Positions 50,606 to 62,600 of a DNA stretch of 64,000 nucleotides are shown here, one piece after another. Made by a program: the position numbers and the translations under genes. The number at the start of each line of letters is the position of its first letter. The stretch's first letter is position 1. The stretch is from Thamnaconus septentrionalis (Eukaryota > Chordata > Actinopteri > Tetraodontiformes > Monacanthidae), in the NCBI GenBank assembly GCA_009823395.1, contig CM020514.1:9362966-9426965 (forward strand). The letters run 5' to 3'. Below the pieces are notes generated by a model. The model was given only the letters and a program-made list of their open reading frames with translations. It had not been told where the DNA came from and ran no database searches.

Positions 50606-53600
50606 ATGGGCAGCGTGTGGTGGATCTTTGCTCTCTGTTCTGTCGTTTCTTGTCTGATGCTCCAGTCGGTGGACATGAAGTCAGGTAGGTGCTGCTTTCA
50701 AACGCCCCTAGAAGTTCTCGTTCTTCACCCCAAAGTAACCTTTGAGATCATTAGTGTGGATCTTAGAAGAGGCTGTTTATTTTTTTTTTTACCACAGATG
50801 TAACACTGGAGGGCTCCTCCATGGGTTACCTCAGTCTCCCTCACAGCCCGGCGCCCACGGCGCTTCCAAGGGTCATTGGCATGTCTGACGTCAAGGCGTC
50901 TAAAGAAAGCCATGCAGTCGTCTCCAGACGGAAACGGAACATCCTTTTCCCCAGCGGAGTCAAACTGTGCGCTCAAGAAACCACCCAGCAGGTCGTCGCA
51001 AACCACCTGAGCTACTTCAACCTCAGAGGTAAGACTGGACGCCACCCCTCTGAATTCACGCCTCAGGTTGAGATGGATCCGTGTGGTGATGAATGGTGTA
51101 ATATTGACATAATATTGATGACACACCAGGATGGTTGTGCACACTCAGCAAAGGCTTTGGCAAGTGGCAGGTGAGACAATAAAAACTGGCATTTTCACTA
51201 TTGGATTCACTCGGTGTAAGCTGACGGATGTCACTTGACATGTGTGAGCAATTAGCTCTAGTGGGATTTGGACTTGAAACAGACTGTGTCCAACTGCAGG
51301 TATCGGTCACACCTCTCGGCTCAGCCCAGCCTGATACTGATAATACCACTGCCGTGAGGCACACCGTTGGAATTTTTTGTTTTCCTTTGTTTTCGTCCCT
51401 TCTTGAAGATGTAGGGGAAATAAAATAGAGTATGATTTTTATATTGGACTTTTTATTGCAGTGATTTGAGCTAAAATTAGAAGCTTGTTCATTTAAAAAA
51501 AAAAAAAAAAATCAATTTACCCTCCCATCATGTGCAGGAAGGTAAATAAGGGCTTTATAGTTGTTGAAGCTTGGTGTGTTTTGTTAAATACACTCAGCTG
51601 TATTAAATGTGTTAGTTATGCACATTAAATGCCTGAGCTGTGGCTCTGCTGCTGTAACGTTGCCAGATCCAAACTGAAAGATCTAATGGTACCAAACCTG
51701 CAACTTGAAAACTTGAGGTTTTATTGGGTAAACTGGATTTGAACCAGTGCGTTATGTCTCAGGCTCCACAGTGTTGAAGAGGGAAGGCCTTAGAAACACA
51801 TGGCCGTGCACTTACTCTGGATCAGCGCCCAGTCAAGCTGACTCATGACAAAAGTCAACAGATGGAAGACGGAATAGCCCCTATATCACTGATTAGGATT
51901 TGGTCAAACTGAACCTGTGCACCTTAATTACGAAAACGTAATATCTGGCTCAAAATAGCCAAAGTGGGAAACCATAAATATGTGTGGATAGAAATTGGAA
52001 GTTTGCAGTGGGAATGATCTTATCTGCAATCAGAGTCTAGACTTGATGTCAGAGAGTTTCCTGCTGGGTCTGCCGCAGCACAGATGTCCTGCACGATCCA
52101 AACCTGACGGTTGGATGTATAAACATTTTAGTCAGTTAATCTGCAGTCGTCGAATTGTTTAGTTTCATAATGATTTATTTAGCGTATTTGCAAACATTTA
52201 AAAACCAACTTCAGCTGTTTCACCTTTTTGGACTCGCTTTTTGTAGATTTTAACAAACAAAAAAATAATTGCAAGGCTTCTTAAGAAAAATGTGAGCAAT
52301 GTCACGATGGAAGCAGCAGGTTCTCCAATTGTGTGGTGTCACTCACTGATGTGACCAGTGTGCCAGGAGACCATATGGGAGGCTTTTAAGATCTTCTGGG
52401 ACCGTCTCCCGGAGCAGGAAGAGTACCAAAGCTGGATGAACAAATGCCAGGAGAACACTGTCACGGCACAAGACATCGGCAGCTACTTCAGCCAATCAGA
52501 CGAGCATCAGGCCCTGGTTAAGAAGGTGTGTGCAGGGGGGAAAAAACTGTGGTTTGAACAATTTATTCATTTTTTTTAGTGGGACAGAACATGAACACTG
52601 TGCAGTACGTTGGTGTTTGATAATGAAAGACCCAACATTTTTCTCCCCCACCTTCAGAGAATGTCTCCACAGGGTGTGAAAAGGTAAGGCAACCCTCCCC
52701 CGACTCCCCCATAGCATTAGTCCACCATTTGAATTCTAAAATCGATGATGTCATCACAAAGTGCGTGTTTTGTAAAAGTGTCATTCTTCCCACTTATGTG
52801 TAGTGAGCCCACCAGGTCCTGGCAGCATATGTGCAGGTACGGTTGTCAAGGTTCTTCAACCCTACCTGTTCATATTCCCGCTCAGTCAGTCAGTCAATCA
52901 ATCAGTCAGTCAGTCAGTCACACATGACGTCAGATGTCTCACAACCTTGTGTCAGTGTTTGTTCTGTTGTTGTGCTCTAGACTTGGATTCTAGAATCTGA
53001 GCTCTGCGTCATCTTTCCCTTCAATGTTGATATTAGAATAGAATATTAGAATTGTCTTATCTTCTCTTTCTAATATCACCAATCCCCTTTCCCCAAATAG
53101 TCAGTGTTTCGTGTTAACAGTTTTTGTTTTGTTTGTTTTGCTGCAATCTGATTAGATTTCCTTTACAAAAACTGACAAAATACACATCTCATTGGCAAAG
53201 AATATTTATTAATTAATGTGGTATTTAAAGGAGCCACGTACAAAATAGTAGATGAGATGCTTTGGTTGCATGTACAGCAAAACAAACAGTGCAGGTACTT
53301 TAATGTACTGAACATCTACAAAGCAGATGAGGAATTAACTAGTTCCAAACTGATGGGGAAAGTGATGGAGTTTCTGTCAGATTCCAGCTGAGACGTAATG
53401 GTCCAATGTTCAGATTGATCTTTAAATAGTCGGTGTACAATAAATATCACAATATTGCTCTTCTTAAAGGTGCAGTTTTCACTTCTTTAGTTCGACAACT
53501 TAACTTGTCACTTGTGCGTCCCAAACAACAGGTGTTTGTTATTAAATCCGTCCACTGCTCCACTTTGTCTTTGCACAATCAGACGCACTTTCAGCTGAAT

Positions 53601-56600
53601 TAAATGTCTATTTATGAAGTCAGCTCAGCTTATTTTAATTAGACCTTCCATCTTTAACCCCTCCTGTGAGCCCTGCTGTTGTGTGCTTCACCTTCCGTAC
53701 ACTGTTGTTCATCTTATCCATTGGTTACGTCTGGTTAAGTCAAAGAATTGTGTGATTGCTGATCGGTATTCTGCTGGTTGCAGCTCTCTGACGGAGTCGC
53801 CGGCGGCTGCTGAGGCTCCCGATCTCGGTCAGTATGAGCCATGTTTGCACTTCACACAATGCCTCGTGTCACATGGTGCCTCTGCTGTCATAGAAACTCT
53901 CTGCTCTGTTAAAACATCTGCTTTGATTGTTTCCTTGCAGTGGCTTTTGACTGTTTACACTCTCTCTGTTGTGGTGAATGTTGATGTGAATGATGAGTGA
54001 GTTTGGCTGCCTGTCAAACATGGAATTAACCATTGGTGCTTTAATTCTTTTGCACATCCCTTCAACCTCACAGAAGATGCGGCCAAAGCAGAGGAGAAGG
54101 AGAAGGCAGCTGGTCCAGTCGAAGAGGTGAGCAATGAGCCTTTTGAGTGAGACGACGTTTACACTGGCGACACAGACACACAGTGAACCGCGTGACTCTT
54201 CGCTGTGGCGCAGCTGGACAATGACATCACGGTGAAGCCCCTCCCCCCCGTCGCCATGGAGCAGGTGGTGGAGCTCAGCATCGTCCTGACCAGGGAGATG
54301 TACAGCGAGAACCTGGACGACCCGGGCAGCCTCCAGTACCAGACGCTCAGCCGCCAGCTCGCCGACAAGGTTCGTCGTCTGCACAGCTTTGGAAAAATGT
54401 GCTGCGTCTCTCCAAACAAAGCGCTGCGATTTTTAATTGCCAGTGACTTTGGCCTGTCGGTTGGCTGCAAATCTCTGGCTTTAAAAGAGAAAAAGAGGCT
54501 TGCATGACACATCTGGGTCCTCCTTCTTTGGTATTTTCAAGGCTGCACAAGCCCACTGAGGCACAGCAGCAGTATCTTCATGGAGGCTCTGACTAAAACT
54601 TGCAGCGCTGCTCCCTGAAAACCTGTATGGAAGACCTGCTCGGTCTCAGCAACACCTCTGAATTGATTTAAGTGGGAAGACCCCATTGAGATTTAAACCT
54701 TTTTAAGGGAGACCTTATCAAGATAGGCAGCAGCAAAATACCAAACACAGTTACAATGTACACAGATAACACACAAACAGTTAAAGTAGAATTCAATTCA
54801 GTTCACTTCAATTCACTTCAATTCTATTCAATTCAATTCAATTCAATTCAATTCAAATAAACTGTCCCCGGCAATTTGCAATATATATAAAAAGTACTTT
54901 TTTTGCAAATAATAGCAAATGGTTTTGCTAATGCTGGTCTTTGCTTCTTGCTTGCAGATCGAGGAAGCTCTGGAGGACCTTCCAGGATTCAAGAGTGTCT
55001 CCGTGCTGGACTTCAGGTGAGCCTCGCTGCTGCTGCGGTGGAAAATTATTCCAATCTGAAACATTTCTCCCCCTGCATGGCATCTATTGGGAGCATTAAC
55101 ACAGTTTCCCTCTGCTTGTCTTCCGGCAGGCCCTACAAAGACAGCCAGTGGTGAGTCCTCATGACCAGCAGCCGCTGCTGGTCCCTTCCCCACCTCGCAC
55201 TCCAAACCCGCTGATCCCCGTCGACCTCGTCGAGCTCGGTCCGTGTGAGAGGTGTCACCTTCAGGCTCGTGCTCTCCTGCGAGCGCCCTGGCGCACGTGT
55301 CGAGGTTGCACCACTGGCCGCCCGTGTTAACTCCCTTACTTGGGTCAGTCACCTGTTAAGTGGGATCAGGACGGGCCCAGCGGAGTGAGCAGGTGCAGCT
55401 CCGCAGAGACGATTATCGGGGCTTTGCGGCCTTTGGCAGTCTGCCCCCGCCGCTGTTTCCGCTAGCGAGGAGGCAGGTGAGAGATAAAAAGGTGATGTGT
55501 GTCAGAGGAGCCAAGGTGAAAAGGAGCAAATTAGAGGAGTTAAAAAAAACAGCCGGTGGAGGAAGATCAATGACGTAGCACGGAGCAAGTCGATGTAACG
55601 TCTAATTTTAAGACACCGAAACTCATCCTGCAGCTTCTGTGAAGTCTTTAATTAAAGCTGTCAGCTGAAGTGGTGCCAATTTTATTCACCTCGTGAAAAG
55701 TCTGGCGGTTTGTCTGGTGGGTTCATTCTATTCTATTCTATTCTATTCTATTCTCTCCTTGCTGTTGACTCCTGACTCACTGGCCGATCACATGATGGCT
55801 GGGACTCTGTCAGAATTTATGGATGTGAAGTTGTCGCTACAGTCTTTTTATTTTTTTTGGTCCATCTACCAGTAACTTGATTCACATGTGCTTTAAATGA
55901 CGTTGATCCTCGCCGCAAAACAGATGTATGCGGCAGCGAGACAGATAGGTTCGATCTCAGCAACCCCTCGGCTGCGGCCCGTTGGCTGCACACGCCATCC
56001 AAGCGACTCACAGACACGATGTTCTGACTGTAAACACGTCAACAGTAAAGAAAAACACTGGTGGCTGTAATGCACAATTCACCTCACTAATCTTTTCCAT
56101 TTTTCTCCTTTTTTCCCACCAAAATGGGAGAAGTTCATACTTTAGTCTGTGTGTTTGGTTTGCAGCAAAAAGACACAAAGTTTTGTAGTTAAGCCTGTTG
56201 TGATGTCACAAAGGGCACTGGTACCTATGTCGGGCTAGTGAGCATTCCTATCCAGGTGTTGGTTTTCTCCTCTGGGACCATTTTGTTTTTTTCCACTTCC
56301 AAAGACGTTGAAGGGAACAAAAACAGGAGAGCACTAGTTCTACCCGAAAGCTAATACCGAGTGTTCTCACAGAAAGCTACAAATATGCAGTTATCTGGAT
56401 TTTTTCAGATTTTTGAGCTAATTAATATGAAGGCTGCTCTGCTGGCATCTGGGATGAAAAGCAAAGATCTGGAAACGGATGAAATATTGGACTTTTGGCA
56501 ATGCAATATTTATTTTTAATGTCCAAAATTGTTGCAATGGATGCAAGACATAAACACCATTTACCATGTTGCTCTACCTTTTTTTTTTTTAATGGATGTC

Positions 56601-59600
56601 TACAATTCTACCAAGGCACCGGGGAGTTATTTCACGCCTTCCCACAATGCCGCTGCGTTGAAGGCGTCATCTGGCCGTAGATCGCGGTGTGCACGAGCAG
56701 GAGCAGACTCCCGTCTGCCGAGCGTCATGCGTGAAGCTGGCGGTGGGCAGCCTGGATATCGGATCTCCCTCTTAACGGGGCCGACTGCGGCGCTGGCACG
56801 TGCTGCGCTAGAAAAAAAAAAACTCCCAGCAGAAGTAGGTCAGAGCCGAGGGGCTTCCAGTAGTCAAATGAAGGCTGATAGATGGCTTTTTCCAGGCCCT
56901 GGAGTCTCTCATGAGGTTTCCATGTTTATTATGGTGATCCGGACGGTTCTGCTGACTCGTGCGCTTTTCCAGCGTATAATGTCGCAACGCCGCATTCCCG
57001 GCACGTCTAAATCACCCCGGTCATCAGTCATGCGTTGAGCGCGCTGCAGATCATTTTAACACGTACGATGTTAATCGAAATTAAAGCCCGAGTGAACGTG
57101 AGCCTCACGAGAGCTGCCTGCACGTTATTTTATACTGTATGTGAGCTAAAAAAAAAAAAAAAGAAGGTAGTTCCCTTTGCATTGGTGTGTGTGGGCTGCT
57201 TGTGATTGCAAGTGGAAGATTTAGGTAGAAAGCATGTGGTGAAGGTTGACTAGGCGGGTGAAGCTTTTGAGGAGGTAAATTATATGCATTTGCAGGCCAA
57301 AGTCTATTAGATGTCCAACTAAGAAAGAGGATTTCCGCACACTTAGGCCTCGGCAATAATTCACTTTGTTTGAAGCCGAGAGCTTGCGGGGCTTCGTCAA
57401 AGCATCGCACATGTTTTGAATAAAGTGAAAAACATTGCAAGCGTACGGAAATCTCCTCTCACAGTTTGGACACTTTTGACGCTTCCAGCATCTTCCAGCA
57501 AACATTCAGCCGGGTGAAGTCATCCCGCAAATAACGACGGTGTTAAATCGCACAAAATTCTTTTGGAGCTTGGATCAGTTGTGAATCTTCTCTCTCCCAA
57601 CCAAGCACTTTCCCGCTTCCTTCATTTCCCACCCTGAGCTCCTGGTCGGGTTGGACTCACATACCTTTGCGTCTGCAGGCAAGACGGCGTGATCGTGGAC
57701 TACGCCGTCACAGTGGTGGTGGAGGGAACCGGCGTGAGCATAGAGCAGCTGGACTACCTGACCCTGCAGTCCAATCGGGTGGAGACGTCGTACCGCGAGG
57801 TGGCCGAGCACGGCACCGAGGCCCACGAGGACGAGGAGGTCCAGGACGTCGCCACCGAGGCGCCACAGAATGAGGAGGAGGTGGAGAAGGAGGTGGTGGA
57901 GAGCGGTAAGATGATGTTGGAAGGGCAACACTGATCACCTTCATGTTAACAGAAACCAGACCTGGCTGTGTTCAGTGGCCTGGCTGAGGAGCCTCTGGTG
58001 AAGGCTCAGCTAGCAGATCTCCAGACCAGTCTTATCATACCCACTGGTGTTACAACACGCTCTGCATCACGTGCGAAAACATTCCAGAGTTCAGATATTC
58101 TCCGATCCAATTCCAGTCTGTCCAGTCTGCCAACTGCCAGAACCGGCTGAGACGTATTGATGAGGGGATTTCGGCTGTAGGCAATTTCTAAACCAAAACC
58201 CCATTCATCACTAAGAGGAAGTGTATTTATTTTCATGCCTGCTAAATCTCTGGTGTTAACTGATCTACAAAGGCGAAGTGAGCCAATAGGATTTTTGAAG
58301 GTCTTGTTCTGCAATGACCTTCTACGACCTTGAGTGGAAAAAACAGATAAAACCTGATGATGCGGCAACACAGACACTCGTTTCATCTTTACCGACTTTA
58401 AAGCCAGCCCTCCAGAATCCAAGATGGATGTAGTTGCTCACCCAGCGTATACGCCGAAAAAGTTTTTGACTTCCGCATTATTGACCCATAGACCTCGCAC
58501 AGTAGTGTCACTTCACATCATGCCTCTGTAACTCACATGATCTATTTTGGCCAATTGGCCAATTTTTGGCCAATCAGAAAATGTCACTTACAGACACGTC
58601 AGAATGAGCTGAGACACAGCAGCACGTACAATGTTGTGACATCATGCTGGGAATAAACTCTTTTCTGGTGATTTTCTGGCCTTTCCGACTAAAAGACCAT
58701 AACTGAAAAAGCTACAATAAGATTTGCCATGAATGGCGTTTTAGATCATAGTCGTCCTGTTAGCCGTTTTAAAGGCGTTTATTTTTGTATTTCAGTCTAT
58801 GGGAAAAATGCTTTTTGAGCCCAGGGGATTTTTTTTGCTGCAGTACCTCGCATGGCCACTGGGAAAAATCAGCGCCACCACATTGCTTGCCAGTCCGGTA
58901 TCCAGTTCTTATAATGTTCTTATGTGTTTTCAAACTTAGACTATATCTATATCTATAAAATATAGAGTCGATTTTCAGTGTCAAAGAAGCAAAGAAAATA
59001 TTTCTGTTGGGCATTCAAACAAACTACTGCAATGCAACTGAATCGGTCCATTGTCAACATACGGGTTGTAATTGGGCTGGTTTCTCTCAATGAAATATGT
59101 TGCTGTAATGAAAACAATCATTTCTTTTTTCAGTGTGCATAGTCACTCACTCTCTGGTTAACAAGAAACAAAATAATGCAAAACAGTTAATTAGCGTTCT
59201 CCTATTTAGTATATTTTGTGTTTTTTTACAAGCCACATTGCTGATGCAATATTCAACACACCCATCAATCACATGCGACCTAACGAGATGCAGCCCTGCT
59301 CTCTGCTATCTGACCATGACGTAAAGTTTTCACGTGCCGTACGTATTGCTGTGCTTGTCATCAGTTTGCTGCGTTAGCAACTCCGCGGGAGACGAACACC
59401 AGCCGATGCTCGCCTTAATTCTCCCCTCAGTCACACAAATTGATGGCTCTCATATGGTTAACATGTGTGCTGCTGCGGTGGAGCTCAATGCACAGCGTGC
59501 TAGCGGTAATGGTCTCTGCCCGCTGTGGCTGATAGTCGCTCAGGTTCCCCCCGCCCCCCACCCCTAAACTCACAAGGCACGTGCACGAAATGGTGACAGT

Positions 59601-62600
59601 TGAATGGACTCTGTGGGCTCTCGCAGGCGTGATTATTTCAGATTCTTGGCATGCTCCTGTTTCTTTGTGTCAGTCTGTGTTAATATTTGTTTCCCCTGCT
59701 GGTTCCATAGTGTCTGAGGTCCTCGAGCCTGTCGCTGCTGCAGACGGAGCTGCTGAGGTAAGTCGCAAGTTACCTCCACAGTTACGGTGTCAACAAACGC
59801 TGGGGGCTCCACCTCCACCTCCACACCTCCACCTCTCTAATATCTTATTTAAAGAAAGTTGCACTAACCTGTGGCTGGCTTGTGTTGCTCTCTAGACCAC
59901 ACACAAAGCGCAGGTAGGCACTGAGCTCCTCAGCGTGGATCAAGCCGAGGCTTTGAGGATTAGTTTGGCTCTTGCTATAATAATCCACTGCTATTCTGGG
60001 GCAAAGGCCACACTGTACCACACCACAGAAAGTCGAGATGGGAGCTTTTAAAAAAAAAAAAAAAAAAAAAGTCAGGCAAATGTCAAAGTGTCCAAAAACT
60101 TGTCTTGCGGTTTTGGCCTTTTGATGAGAATCAGGAGTTTGGGGTTTGTGCTAAATATATCTGCCGCTTCGCTTTGCAGCTCGGCTTGCTCAGACAGTAA
60201 TTGGCCTCATTATTTAAATTGGGTGAGTTTGACAAACTTCTCGTCAGTAAATGCTTCTCAGACACGTCGGCTACTCCGCTGGCCTGATTTTTTTGGATAC
60301 GGAACATTTTTAGCTCGGACCGCTGTTTGTTTGAGCTTTTGGTAAATTGATACAAGTAGAGCAGAGCTTGCAGTGTACCAGAGACATAATTCACTATGTA
60401 CAGTTCTACTATTTCCAACGCTTAAATGAGGGGAAAAGCTCAGCCAGCAGAAATCAAAGCAGGGGCAAAACAACAAGCAAAGGGGGGGTCTGACTGTCCC
60501 CGATCGGCGATTGTCACCAATCACTGCACAAAAACCAGGTGGGGAAAGAAAGGTGTCGCGTAGGCGAGCGGTAATGAACTGTGTGCACGACGCAGGATAA
60601 TGCCGACGAGCCGTCAGAGGTCGTGATCCTGGAGGAAGACACCAACAAAGGCGAAGTCCTGCCAGAGCTCTTGGAAAGCAACACACTGGCGGCGGAGGAG
60701 GACAGTGACATCACCGTCATGGAGGAGAGCGTCGTCGCCACTCCTGCTCCCGGTCCTGACCACCGACGCACCTGAGCCTGGCAGTAAGTGCTGCTTATCT
60801 ATTGATTTGTTCTCTTTTGTCAATCACAATACTAGCTTTTCCTGCTAATATTTTGTCTGTAAAATGAGAACACGGACTTTCAGACAGACGAAAGGCAGAT
60901 CTGTGCAGCTGCACTCTGTTAATTCTATAGATTGAGTGAACTTTTTATGTGTTTGCATGATCTGTGCCTGCACAAATGGCAAATACCAATCTTGATTCTT
61001 GCTGAGATTTTAGCGGCGTCTTTGTCGCTGTTGTCTTGCAGGCTTCGAGGAGGAGGGTCTGCTACTGGAGGAAACTGTGCACAGACCCGCCGAGGAAAAC
61101 TTCCCGCTGGAAGAACTTCCCGCCGAGCTTCCCGCCCCAGAGGTTGCCGAGGTCGTCACGCTCCCCGAGCCGCCGGTGGAGGTTGAGGCCTCCGGCTCGG
61201 ACCAACCTGAGGATCTGCCCCAACCCACAGCAGCGGCTGAGGTGGAGGAGGCGCCGGCTGAGGTGGAGGAGGCTCCAGCGCTGGAGGCACCAGTGGAGGA
61301 GGTCGGCTCAGAAGATGGGCCGGTAAATCCAGATGTCGAGCTGAACTCTGACAATGTCTCGGAGATTGTGACGGAGGAAGAAGAGGTCGCGGTGGTGGAA
61401 GAGGAAATCCCCATCGCAGCTCCTGAGGAGGAGCAACCGAATGAGGAAGAGACACCAGAGGAGCTCGAGGTTTCCACTGCTGCTTCTGAGACCAATGAAG
61501 AAGAAGAAGAAGAGGAAGGGCTTCCTGCTGAAGTCCCTCCTCCTGAGCACGTGGATGTAGGCAGCGAAGCCTCAGAAACAGACCAGCTTCCGGCTGGCGA
61601 CGACTCAGCGGAGGCCAATCATGAGGATTCTGACCTTCCTGAGGTCGAACTGGAGAACGTTGACTCTGAGCCTCCTGCAGAGGTAGAGGAGCCACACAGT
61701 GACGTGGAGGCCCAACCAGAGGAGCCTCACAGTGACTTGGAGGCCCAACCAGAGGAGCCTCACAGTGACGTGGAGGCCCAACCAGAGGAGCCTCACAGTG
61801 ACGTGGAGGCCCAACCAGAGGAGCCTCACAGTGACGTGGAGGCCCAACCAGAGGAGCCTCACAGTGACGTGGAGGCCCAACCAGAGGAGCCTCACAGTGA
61901 CGTGGAGGCCCAACCAGAGGAGCCTCACAGTGACGTGGAGGCCCAACCAGAGGAGCCTCACAGTGACGTGGAGGCCCAACCAGAGGAGCCTCACAGTGAC
62001 GTGGAGGCCCAACCAGAGGAGCCTCACAGTGACGTGCAGGCCCAACAAGAGGTGCCCGTGCTGGAGGAGCTGACTGTGGAGGAAACAACAGAGGTCATCG
62101 GTCAAGAGGTCGAGGAGGAGACCGTGTCCGAGGCTCCCCCGGCGGAGGAGAAGGTCTCGGAAGCTCCGCAGATCTCCACGGAGGACCTGACGGAGGAAGA
62201 GATCCTCCTGGTCAACCAGGACCTGCCGGAGCCTCCGGCCACCGAGTACCTCAGCCCCGAACCCCCCACGGCCCTGTCACCCGAGAAGGAGTCGCCCTTC
62301 ACTCGCATCGCCAATGTTGACGCTGCCACTGAGGGGCATCCTCGCATCGTCATCACCCCACTGGTGGAGGTAATAAACACAGAGGGAGACTTTGTCACAT
62401 GTAAATAAAGAGGATGAAGGATAAAAGATCACCTAACTAACTCAACTAAGTCTTCCCACCAACTATTAAAAACATGGGGATGATTCAATACAGCTTCAAA
62501 TTGGCCGTTGTGTTTGTTTTACTGATTTAAAAAAGTTTAAATGTTTAAAAGGTTTTCTAACTAATACTGTGTGTCTGTGGCCTGTTAGTTATTTCCCCAG

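Larger units (their letters stand above)
54214..57905 (+). other. impg2: impg2 SEA domain 1 exons
   Basis: Exons 54214-54369 ([19 protein letters not shown]), 54958-55016 ([19 protein letters not shown]), 55130-55150 and 57679-57905 ([14 protein letters not shown]) make the first SEA module. The donor after 54369 is a weak GTTCGT, chosen because both phases fit. A Glu/Asp-rich tail follows in the last exon. Confidence 0.8.

Noticed and set aside
50322..50657. 111-residue ORF before impg2
   Set aside because: Different frame from the impg2 signal-peptide exon it overlaps; best explained as 5' UTR.
61686..62048. CRISPR-like regular repeat
   Set aside because: Units are contiguous with no spacers and are translated in a eukaryotic gene.
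61156..62088. Long minus-strand ORFs of 310 and 166 residues
   Set aside because: Shadows of the 33-bp repeat, whose length is a multiple of three; the plus frame matches impg2 exon phase.
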